Source: Prevotella sp.
GTDB lineage: Bacteria > Bacteroidota > Bacteroidia > Bacteroidales > Bacteroidaceae
DNA length: 64,000 nt
Reading direction: 5' to 3'
Assembly (NCBI GenBank): GCA_016286585.1
Contig: JAEETC010000002.1
Location: 1-64,000, forward strand
The position numbers and the translations under genes are program-made. Shown in pieces: positions 45,433 through 54,013 of this stretch (its first letter is position 1; every line of letters starts with the position of its first letter). The notes beneath the pieces are model-generated. The model was not told the origin of the DNA. It made no database searches and saw only the letters and a program-made list of their open reading frames with translations.

Positions 45433-47577
45433 TTATTTCTCAGTCATTTTCATTATCCATGGGATAGTTCGGGAGAACTCCCTATCCAACTGTTGAATCT
45501 TGTCAAGTTTGTCGAATGGACGGATATCGTGATGGATGAACAATTTCTTATTCTTACTCAAAGCTTCAGCTGCACTACCACTTACATTATATTTGTCTTC
45601 ATCAGCATGAGGCTTCCGATATCCCATAAGCAATTTTTCAACATTCCAGCGATTGTGTTCTACTTCGGCCAATTCATCAATTTCTTTTGGTGTCAAAGGT
45701 TCAAAGTCTCTGCTATTGTCATCAAGTTCTAATCCTCGCATAGCACGCAGAGAAGCAAGTTTTGTCCTTATCGTAAATGAACTGTAAAGATTTGACCACT
45801 TCAAAGCTACAGTCAATTCTTTCCACATTCTGTCTGCATCATCCCAAATTTCTTTCTCTGGAATTGCATTTAACACAAGTTCGTCTTTAAACGTATTATT
45901 CGTATAATCGGCAGTACAATATAGATAATTGATGAGTTTGGCACGTCGAATGGATTTATCATCAGCGCAGTATCCTGTTTCATTCATTCCGAACGGATAG
46001 ATATGGGCATATCGTGCAGAACGCTCATACTTCACTTGATAACCACCTTTCATTATAGAATAAGGTAGAGTCTTGTCATCTGCTTTTCTCAGGTTAGTGA
46101 CAAAATTGTCAGAACGATCTTGACGGATAAAGACAGGTATCCTATTATCATAGACCTCGTCAGGCATATTCATTCCCATCACAAAGTTACTCCTCTGATT
46201 TTCCATAGCCAGAAAGATTGACAGATACTGTTTGTCTTTTGCTTTTGCCCAACTACGAATCTCATCTTGCACCTTCTTCGAGAAAATATCGCCTTTGATA
46301 AACTCAAACTCTACATCTAGGAAGTCGGCATCCTTTCCTTTAAAACCAGTAGCCCGAGTTGGAGGCCAATATGTTTTAACTGCTGACGTTCCTGTCAAAT
46401 CCTGATAGCGGTATGATTGGACCTCAAAGAAGTGTCTGTTCCGTGTAATGAATTCATCTTTCTCTTTGTCAGCATTCAAGTCAATGAAAGTAATCCTCGT
46501 CTTTAAATCCATATTGTGTTTAAAGTTGGGGAAATGGAGGACATGTGCAGCTTCCATTGCGAAGGCAACTGCAAAGTTTGTGGTTCCCACGAATACAAGA
46601 TGAACATAGCGAGGATCATCTGGCGCAATGCCTTTGCCATACACGGCAGGATATTCTACACGTGCATCTGGATTGGGATCATCAATATCTTTATGATAAC
46701 GCTTCACGAACACCTGCTTAGCCCAACCAGTAAAGTAATTGTATGGTACAAATGCGATGTCAAGTTTGTTCAGTTTGTCAAAGATCTCAGTTGTCTTAAA
46801 TGCAGCATACGTGTCCAAATCCTTAAATACACAAGTTATCTTACTTGGACGTTGATTCTGTTTTTCCAGGTATCTATGAATACAATCTACACATTCCACA
46901 TTGATGGCATCATGCGCAGCTTGGCCACGATATCCTACGATATAAATCTCTTCTGCAGATTCAAGGTGAATATCCTTGTATGATTCAGAAGTAGTACGAT
47001 GTCCGTAATTGATGATGATGCGTTTCATCTGCTCATCGTTGAAGGACTTTCTCAACTTCTCTGTCACATCAAGAACTCTTGCGGAAGTCAATATGAGAAT
47101 GAATGCATCATTGTCCTTACTGAAAATATACCTGATAAATGACGGTACCATCTCGTCGTATCCCATGATAACATAATGTCCAGACAACAAGTAATGGATT
47201 TGTCCTGTGAGATGATTCTCTACCCTACGCTCTATCATGTTCGTCATCACAGATATAATCATTCCCGTGAAAATTATAACACCTATTATATATATTATAC
47301 AGGCAATAAAGACGGCCATGCCATTGACATTCTGGTCGCTACAGAAACTATTGAACGCATTGCCATCAATCAGGAGATAGAGGGGGAAAACCCACTTACT
47401 GATATGATTATCAACACAATACTTCTGCCACTCACTACCAGAAATGGACAGTAGGACGAAAGATATAATGAAAATCACAGCTAAGACAATTGCCAATATG
47501 GCTACCTGTCTTAACAAATCCTGAGCCAGGATTCTGTCAAACCTTAGTAAAAGGGCTTTATGCTTCTTGTCCTTCAT
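45433..47577 (-). CDS. TrkA-like/ion-channel-type membrane protein with C-terminal RyR domain
   Basis: N-terminal TM helices, HYVIMGYDEMVPSFIRYIF (Rossmann/RCK-like), C-term ELAEVEHNRWNVEKLLMGYRKP...KKLFIHHDIRPFDKL (RyR). Confidence 0.8.
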   Translation of the reverse strand: MKDKKHKALLLRFDRILAQDLLRQVAILAIVLAVIFIISFVLLSISGSEWQKYCVDNHISKWVFPLYLLIDGNAFNSFCSDQNVNGMAVFIACIIYIIGVIIFTGMIISVMTNMIERRVENHLTGQIHYLLSGHYVIMGYDEMVPSFIRYIFSKDNDAFILILTSARVLDVTEKLRKSFNDEQMKRIIINYGHRTTSESYKDIHLESAEEIYIVGYRGQAAHDAINVECVDCIHRYLEKQNQRPSKITCVFKDLDTYAAFKTTEIFDKLNKLDIAFVPYNYFTGWAKQVFVKRYHKDIDDPNPDARVEYPAVYGKGIAPDDPRYVHLVFVGTTNFAVAFAMEAAHVLHFPNFKHNMDLKTRITFIDLNADKEKDEFITRNRHFFEVQSYRYQDLTGTSAVKTYWPPTRATGFKGKDADFLDVEFEFIKGDIFSKKVQDEIRSWAKAKDKQYLSIFLAMENQRSNFVMGMNMPDEVYDNRIPVFIRQDRSDNFVTNLRKADDKTLPYSIMKGGYQVKYERSARYAHIYPFGMNETGYCADDKSIRRAKLINYLYCTADYTNNTFKDELVLNAIPEKEIWDDADRMWKELTVALKWSNLYSSFTIRTKLASLRAMRGLELDDNSRDFEPLTPKEIDELAEVEHNRWNVEKLLMGYRKPHADEDKYNVSGSAAEALSKNKKLFIHHDIRPFDKLDKIQQLDREFSRTIPWIMKMTEK

Positions 47578-47971
47578 TTGTAATAGTTCCTGTATTAATT
47601 AAGCTCTTTAATTCTTTGATGTAGTTTGCACTACCCTTCTCGTCATACTTAGCCGCATTTTCTTTGATTGCCAAGCTTTCAAGATGCTTAAGCAGTTTAC
47701 TAATATATTCTGCTTTTACTTTGTTATCGGAGTTAGTGTTTTCGGTCGGATTCTTCGTGTACTCTTTAGAAGCTTCACGTACATCATCTTTCCACTTGAA
47801 GAAACGATAGATGGCATAAAAAGCGACAGCGGCAACTGCCAGACATACCATCCCAACAACTACTACGTCAAGCCAATTGGTTTCAGCTACCTTTACACAA
47901 GGCTGACAAGTGGCAGCCGTTCCTTTAACACACGTTGCGACCGAGTCGCGAATAATCATAATTGTATCCAT
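47558..47971 (-). CDS. Small single-TM membrane protein
   Basis: 137 aa; TM DVVVVGMVCLAVAAVAFYAIYRFF; overlaps next gene start by 20 bp. Confidence 0.6.
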   Translation of the reverse strand: MDTIMIIRDSVATCVKGTAATCQPCVKVAETNWLDVVVVGMVCLAVAAVAFYAIYRFFKWKDDVREASKEYTKNPTENTNSDNKVKAEYISKLLKHLESLAIKENAAKYDEKGSANYIKELKSLINTGTITNEGQEA

Positions 47972-48008
47972 AGTTATTATTGTTTTATGCTTTAATTATT
48001 ATATTATG

Positions 48009-48767
48009 TTACTGAATAATTAAAGAATTTATGTCTTTTACAATTCTGACAGGTACGAGGTATTCTCTTTCTACATCATCGTTTAATATCTCAACAACCA
48101 AAACATCCTTGACACTCTTCAAAGGTTCACGAGCTTCTTCGTCGATATTCTTAAATGACACACTACTCTCCGGATTTCTATATAACAAGGCCATCCCACT
48201 ACCATCATATATAAAACGTGGATGTTCTGGATTCCCTACTCTGGCGTCCATCATTATCATGATATCCCCTTTTTCATTTTGCATAATGGAATATTGTCCC
48301 CTCGTACCAACTTCATTCGATAGTGCTTTGTTAGAATCAAGAGATCCGCTGTCCTCATCAGATAAAATTCCATTAATAGTTCGTATTAATTTTTCTATAC
48401 TTGTTGAGGGATTCTCGTAAGCCACTATTTTGTGCCTTATTCCTAACCTAAGAGTCAATTCATTTTGAACACTTATAGGTGCTATTTCAAAAGGAATGAT
48501 GGGTATATTATAATCGTCAGCATGACAAATATCGGCTTTTACCCATAATGATTCTAATGCCTCGTCTGAAATGACGGCGATAACACAACGAGCGTTGGAA
48601 ATCGCTTTAGAAATGACATCCTGACGATCTTTGCCGGCTCCTTCCACATCAAGATTGCGAGGCGCATACCAACAACTTATACCTGCTCGTTCAAGGGCTT
48701 CTACTATAAAATCAACAACCTTTTTAGCTTTGTGCTGATAGCAAATAAATACATCGTAAGTATCCAT
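48009..48767 (-). CDS. TIR-domain protein
   Basis: YDVFICYQHKAKKVVDFIVEALERAGISCWYAPRNLDVEGAGKDRQDVISKAISNARCVIAVISDEALESLWVKADI. Confidence 0.88.
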   Translation of the reverse strand: MDTYDVFICYQHKAKKVVDFIVEALERAGISCWYAPRNLDVEGAGKDRQDVISKAISNARCVIAVISDEALESLWVKADICHADDYNIPIIPFEIAPISVQNELTLRLGIRHKIVAYENPSTSIEKLIRTINGILSDEDSGSLDSNKALSNEVGTRGQYSIMQNEKGDIMIMMDARVGNPEHPRFIYDGSGMALLYRNPESSVSFKNIDEEAREPLKSVKDVLVVEILNDDVEREYLVPVRIVKDINSLIIQ

Positions 48768-48786
48768 AATTAGTTTTATTTATAAT

Positions 48787-51700
48787 TTATTTTTGCTTTG
48801 AAGTATCTTCTTCGAAAGATGAATTAATGAAGTCATTTAATAACTTTTCGAATTCATCGTCATCTTCCTGTTTATTTGATGTAATAGTGTAATCTATATC
48901 ATCGCCTTTTTCTTCTGTTTCATAGAACTCGCCCGGATTAAGAGTTCTATTTGCCTTAACCTCAGAAAGATCAGGAAGATTTTCCAATGTATAAAAAGCT
49001 TCTTTGCTCGTTACTTTATCACCATATTTTTCAATCATCTTGTTCAGATAGTCAACTATTGGCTTTTTGTTGTTCTCTTTATAATTATTGTATAATTGCC
49101 AATTATTGAGCATTATTGCCTCAATATCAATTCTGATCTCTACAAGCTCTATTAAGAAAAGTTGCAAATCTTGGTCTTTTATAGTCTCACAATAATCTAA
49201 CATTGCTGAGTCATCATTAAGAATTGGTAATATCGGTGCATAAATATCTGGCATAACATCATGAAGGGATAAAAATAGGTCGAAAGTATCATATGAAATT
49301 TTTGCACATACACTTGATGGCATATATGGGAATATGTATTCTATTCTTGGCAGACGATACTCATTAGATGTAACTCCTTCTTTTTTACATAAAACACGAT
49401 ATGAGGCTTGGTAATTTACCATAGCTTGCATTAATTCCTTTACATCTTCTTTATTGTTGTCTACATCATCCATCAATGATTCGTCAAATGTTATTAGACT
49501 ATGTAGCTTCTCCAAAAACTCATCTTGTAAGTCAATGTCTTTTTCTGCATTGTTAGCATAATTTTTGGAGTAAAAAAGCCAACGTTCGACTTTTCCTGCA
49601 TGCTTATAATCATTAAATATTTTTTCTTCATCAAAGTTTGGATAGAGAATTCCCAACGAATCTCCTATTCCTCTTAAGAAGCTTGCATCGTCCGGCTTAA
49701 TGTAGCTCTCAACCAAAGAACGAATTTTCTCTATGTCGATTTTATACCTACTATCCTCTCTTTTATGAAATAATATACGACTTATATATTTCATGTTGTT
49801 TTTAGAAAGACATCCTTCATCAATAGCTTCTTTTGTACGAAAAAAGAATTGCTCGTCATCGTCATTTCTTTTCTCTTTATTTCCATATCTTTCAATTAAA
49901 TAGTTAATTGCATCTTTGTCTTTCTTGTCTGCAGCATTTTCTACCAACTTAATCCCTTTACCAACATTATAGTTGGCTTCGTTTTCAAGAAGGAATTTTC
50001 CATAATAGAATGTCATTTCTGAGTTTTCTCCTTTATTGGCACCAAAAGCCAACAAAGGAGCTATTTCTGGAACATCTGTAATAATATTATAATTTAATTG
50101 ACTATTACCATATTTCCTTAGACAATGCAATCTAAGTATATTGACAATCGCTTCGAGTGTTCCTTTATGAGCTTCCACCTCAAGTTTCGGTAATAAGAAG
50201 TCTATCAATTCATTAAGCTTCTGTTCTCTCTCTTGCTCGATATGTTCGTTACTATCTCCTTTTAATTTATTTATAGCATTTGAAGTTTCATCTATCTGAT
50301 ATTGTTTAGGCGTATACCCATACTCTAAAAACAACTCTGACATATTTACGCTTCCTATTCCATATTTTTCATACCTCTCCCCAAAGAATTGCCAAGCATT
50401 CTCAAAAAACTCATTAGATTCTTTTTCATTTGAACTGTTTAATGCTTTATATTGATAAATGCCCCCTAAGAGATGAAGAGAATAAGAATCCTTCTCCTGG
50501 CGTCCCCTCTTTGCTATTTTTATTGCTTCAGTCTCATTATTTTCACATAAATAAAAAAATAAAGCCAAACAACCATAAGCTGAGGATTCGTCATTATTAA
50601 TAGCTTCCAAGTAGTATTCCTTTGCTTTCTTTTTTATATTTTCAGGTATTTTCTCAGGATCTTCCTGGCCTTTCCAGAGGCAGTTGCCTAATATACAATA
50701 CCCCTCATAATACTCCTGTTCTATCATTAACTGTGCAATTTCTCTTGCTTTTTCAATTGTTTCAGGATCATCCGCATATTCATTAGCCAAGCGCGACATA
50801 CTTCTTCTATCAAGCATATCTACACCTTTTTTTAGATAACTAATACCTTTCTCCTTATCTACATCATACTTATCATCCCCATAAAGATATTCAATTCCAA
50901 TGTAACTATAAGCTTCTTTGCACCCTGCATCTATGGCTTTCTTGTAATACAGCATGGATAATATTGAGCTTTGTCTCACTCCCATTCCCCAACCATAATA
51001 TATACCTAAACGTAATAATGCTAAGGGGACTGTATTCGTTCTTATGGCTTTTCTTAGATAGTCATAAGCTATATTGTTTGTTTGGGGATTATTATGATAT
51101 TTGCATGACATAAGAAAGCATGCATAACAATGCCCCTTTTCTGCTTGCGGCTCAATAATTTCCCATATATCATCTGGAATTACTTTAATGTCTTTAATAT
51201 GATAGAACATACTGCACAACCTTTCTTTGGCACGACTATTACCTTGAAGTGCAGATTTCAAATAGGGCACAGCAGCTTCTACATATTCCTTCATTGAGTA
51301 CAAAGCTTCACCCTCATCAAAATAAAAATCCACTGTATGAGTATCTGTATCAACTTCAAAATACTGTTGATGTGATGAGACCTCCTTGTTAGAAGATGAC
51401 AGTTCATTCAATTTCCTTTTGACATTCTTTACAAGTTGTCCTATTTTCTCTTCAGGATTAGGGTATGCTGTAATTTTATGTCGTATTGCCAGCCTAGAAG
51501 TAAGACCATTAACAATAGTCGTAGGGGCTATTTCAAAGGGTATAATTGACTTTCCTTGGTCGTCTGCCATGGTTACTTCCATTTTGACCCACTTAGAAGC
51601 TAATGCAGAATCAGTTACAACCACGACTACAACACTCGCTTGAGGTATCGTTTTAGCAATAACATCATCATACAATTCACCCGCACCATCATCATCTAGA

Positions 51701-51810
51701 TTACGAGGAGCATACCAACAATTTATATTGTCAGCCTCAAGACTTTTTGCAATTTTCTCCACCAAATTAATAGAAAGGTGGTTATAACTTATAAAAACGT
51801 CATAGTTCAT
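48787..51810 (-). CDS. TIR - Sel1-like repeat protein with conserved C-terminal domain
   Basis: YDVFISYNHLSINLVEKIAKSLEADNINCWYAPRNLDDDGAGELYDDVIAKTIPQASVVVVVVTDSALASKWVKMEV; Sel1-like repeats. Confidence 0.88.
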   Translation of the reverse strand: MNYDVFISYNHLSINLVEKIAKSLEADNINCWYAPRNLDDDGAGELYDDVIAKTIPQASVVVVVVTDSALASKWVKMEVTMADDQGKSIIPFEIAPTTIVNGLTSRLAIRHKITAYPNPEEKIGQLVKNVKRKLNELSSSNKEVSSHQQYFEVDTDTHTVDFYFDEGEALYSMKEYVEAAVPYLKSALQGNSRAKERLCSMFYHIKDIKVIPDDIWEIIEPQAEKGHCYACFLMSCKYHNNPQTNNIAYDYLRKAIRTNTVPLALLRLGIYYGWGMGVRQSSILSMLYYKKAIDAGCKEAYSYIGIEYLYGDDKYDVDKEKGISYLKKGVDMLDRRSMSRLANEYADDPETIEKAREIAQLMIEQEYYEGYCILGNCLWKGQEDPEKIPENIKKKAKEYYLEAINNDESSAYGCLALFFYLCENNETEAIKIAKRGRQEKDSYSLHLLGGIYQYKALNSSNEKESNEFFENAWQFFGERYEKYGIGSVNMSELFLEYGYTPKQYQIDETSNAINKLKGDSNEHIEQEREQKLNELIDFLLPKLEVEAHKGTLEAIVNILRLHCLRKYGNSQLNYNIITDVPEIAPLLAFGANKGENSEMTFYYGKFLLENEANYNVGKGIKLVENAADKKDKDAINYLIERYGNKEKRNDDDEQFFFRTKEAIDEGCLSKNNMKYISRILFHKREDSRYKIDIEKIRSLVESYIKPDDASFLRGIGDSLGILYPNFDEEKIFNDYKHAGKVERWLFYSKNYANNAEKDIDLQDEFLEKLHSLITFDESLMDDVDNNKEDVKELMQAMVNYQASYRVLCKKEGVTSNEYRLPRIEYIFPYMPSSVCAKISYDTFDLFLSLHDVMPDIYAPILPILNDDSAMLDYCETIKDQDLQLFLIELVEIRIDIEAIMLNNWQLYNNYKENNKKPIVDYLNKMIEKYGDKVTSKEAFYTLENLPDLSEVKANRTLNPGEFYETEEKGDDIDYTITSNKQEDDDEFEKLLNDFINSSFEEDTSKQK

Positions 51811-51849
51811 ATTCTATAGTTTTAGGGGATAATTCTATTATTGTTTTTG

Positions 51850-51857
51850 CAAAGATA
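51850..51857 (-). promoter_or_regulatory. Bacteroidetes -7 promoter motif TATCTTTG for the TIR-Sel1 operon
   Basis: caaagata on plus strand, 40 nt upstream of the start at 51810. Confidence 0.55.
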
Positions 51858-51906
51858 AATGTTTTTTCTGTAATAAACAAAGAATGAGAGAATATTTCAA
51901 ACGCTT

Positions 51907-52875
51907 TTACTTGATCAACCTATTCCTTATACTCAAACATTTCTCCATCTTCCTGCCATTGACAGCATAGAGGTATGTGCTATGTGCTGACTCTGGCAGA
52001 TAGGAAAGGGACTTCGAGAACTTGCGCAGGGTGGCAAGTGGCTGACTGATGGCATCCAACGGAGGAGTGGATTTTCCATCAAGACTGCTTTCGGTGAAGA
52101 GGGTCATGGGAATCAGCATCTGGTGGACAGTTCCCACATCTTTGTTGAAGGCTGCCAGCTTGTGGCTTGCCTCTACAAAATAGTAGTTGGAAATAATCAT
52201 GCGGTCATGCAACTTGTTGTAGATGGAACAATCGGGAGTGATTCCCAGCACCTCCATCGTTATGGGGTAGTCGCGATTTAACTGTTGTTTGACTTCCTCC
52301 AACAATCGGACAATCTCATCAAAAGAATAATTCTCATCTTTGGCCATGTTGTCAAAGATGATGGTGACATGGTAGTTGCCACCAAGGAACTGATGTGGCA
52401 GCAGTTCTGTAAGAATGTCCTTGATATTGGCAATGCCATCTCCTGCGTTGGGATAGTGGAAGGCAAAAAGATAGCGATCTGTCAGTAGCAGGGCATTGGA
52501 AGGCAACTTCTCTACACTGTCAAGTACTGTATCCCAACCATGACCCAACTTCATTTGCTCCTTTGGATAATGGATGTCGCTAACATCTATCAGAGGAGAT
52601 ATATCCGGACATTCGCTGCTCAAACACATCACGCCATAGGTCTTTTGTATGGCCAAAGCTTCTGCATGGGTTATGTTAAGGATATAGAGTGATGATGGAT
52701 TCTTAAGCATATTATCTGGATGCGATTTGAACCTTTCCGTATCTTTATCCGTCAAAATTTGAACTGGTTGCTGTTTAAGCAACTTATAGAGGTTTGAGCG
52801 TCCTGATGTAGCCCGCTGTTCCTCTAAGTTGATAATCCTGTCATAGACAGAATCGGATATATAAACCTTAAACAT
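51907..52875 (-). CDS. Hypothetical protein, possible MIT_C/PLD-like fold
   Basis: 322 aa; only a weak look-alike segment (YNKLHDRMIISNYYFVEASHKLAAF) suggests the fold. Confidence 0.5.
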   Translation of the reverse strand: MFKVYISDSVYDRIINLEEQRATSGRSNLYKLLKQQPVQILTDKDTERFKSHPDNMLKNPSSLYILNITHAEALAIQKTYGVMCLSSECPDISPLIDVSDIHYPKEQMKLGHGWDTVLDSVEKLPSNALLLTDRYLFAFHYPNAGDGIANIKDILTELLPHQFLGGNYHVTIIFDNMAKDENYSFDEIVRLLEEVKQQLNRDYPITMEVLGITPDCSIYNKLHDRMIISNYYFVEASHKLAAFNKDVGTVHQMLIPMTLFTESSLDGKSTPPLDAISQPLATLRKFSKSLSYLPESAHSTYLYAVNGRKMEKCLSIRNRLIK

Positions 52876-53024
52876 GCTTTGCGACTTTTGTTATTGATAA
52901 ATATGGTGCAAAGATAACTATTATTTCTTTGAAAAACAAAAAAAATAGCAATTATTTTGTAAGATGATGATTATTATGTATCTTTGCAGAGATTATAACA
53001 ATATACATAACTTGCAAGTTAGAT

Positions 53025-53549
53025 ATGGGGTTGGATAATCAGTATTTAGGCATTATGATTGCAATGGGATTGGCATTTCTGCTTTCACTCATTGTATTTT
53101 TCAAAATACAGAGGAAATGGCAGGGCTGTTTACTGCAATTATTGTCGTTCATTGGTTTTTCTCTCATTCTTATATTCATTTTAGCCATGTTTGGTACTTG
53201 CCAGGAAGCATCAGGAGAGGCTGGAGCGATGGTAGGCGTAAGGTTGGTTGAGGAAACCCGTGATTGCCGATACGAAAGAACATGGTGGATGAAGCCAGAT
53301 GACACGTATTACTTCGTATTTGACAAAAGTAGTAATAGCCATAAGGTGGAGCCATGCGGAAATGATCATTATGGAGATAAGGGTAATTTCTCACGTATCG
53401 ATTCGTTATGTGCCATCAAGATGGATTATAATCCCTCATTCGTTATATATTTTGACCTCGATAGTAAAAAAGTTACTCCTATATGGGGTGAAGATACCTT
53501 GGAGGTTGTAAATGCTGACTGGGAGCGGATAAATGAATACTTCAAGTAA
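53025..53549 (+). CDS. Hypothetical membrane protein
   Basis: 174 aa, two N-terminal TM segments; TATCTTTG promoter at 52979-52986. Confidence 0.6.
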   Translation: MGLDNQYLGIMIAMGLAFLLSLIVFFKIQRKWQGCLLQLLSFIGFSLILIFILAMFGTCQEASGEAGAMVGVRLVEETRDCRYERTWWMKPDDTYYFVFDKSSNSHKVEPCGNDHYGDKGNFSRIDSLCAIKMDYNPSFVIYFDLDSKKVTPIWGEDTLEVVNADWERINEYFK

Positions 53550-53551
53550 TA

Positions 53552-53579
53552 ACGCCCTGTTCCTTTCAGAACAGAGCGC
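53552..53579. terminator. Terminator-like hairpin between convergent genes
   Basis: cgccctgttc-ctttca-gaacagagcg stem with one mismatch. Confidence 0.5.
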
Positions 53580-53600
53580 CAATCTTGTGTGTTTGGATTG

Positions 53601-53984
53601 TCATCCTTGCTGAATGGCCTCATAAAATTTCCTCTGGGCAGCACGAAGCATTTTGATACCACGGGGAACGAAGTCGGCTAACACAGGTGTACTATCTACA
53701 ATTACTTCAAAACCAATCCATACGGCATCGGGTACTGGGGTATAAGCTTTCACCACCTTCATTTCAGAATTTACCTTGTTCATTGCGAACAAGACTGCGG
53801 GAAAGTTCTCCTCGGTAACATCAAAGATACCAGGCATCATTAGACGGAAATACTGGTCATCGTCAGCATCATAGAAGAACACGAAATTAAGACCTTCGCA
53901 CTTGAATGCGATACCAAACTCAGTTTCTTGGGGGCAGAATCCCTCTTCACGGAGGTAATTCAACATCAATTCTTTTAAGTTCAT
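53601..53984 (-). CDS. Small YbjN/secretion-chaperone-like protein (tentative)
   Basis: 127 aa; pattern FKCEGLNFVFFYDADDDQYFRLMMPGIFDVTEENFPAVLFAMNKVNSEMKVVKAYT. Confidence 0.45.
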   Translation of the reverse strand: MNLKELMLNYLREEGFCPQETEFGIAFKCEGLNFVFFYDADDDQYFRLMMPGIFDVTEENFPAVLFAMNKVNSEMKVVKAYTPVPDAVWIGFEVIVDSTPVLADFVPRGIKMLRAAQRKFYEAIQQG

Positions 53985-54013
53985 ACGCTTTGCTTTTAGT
54001 TATTATAATAATG

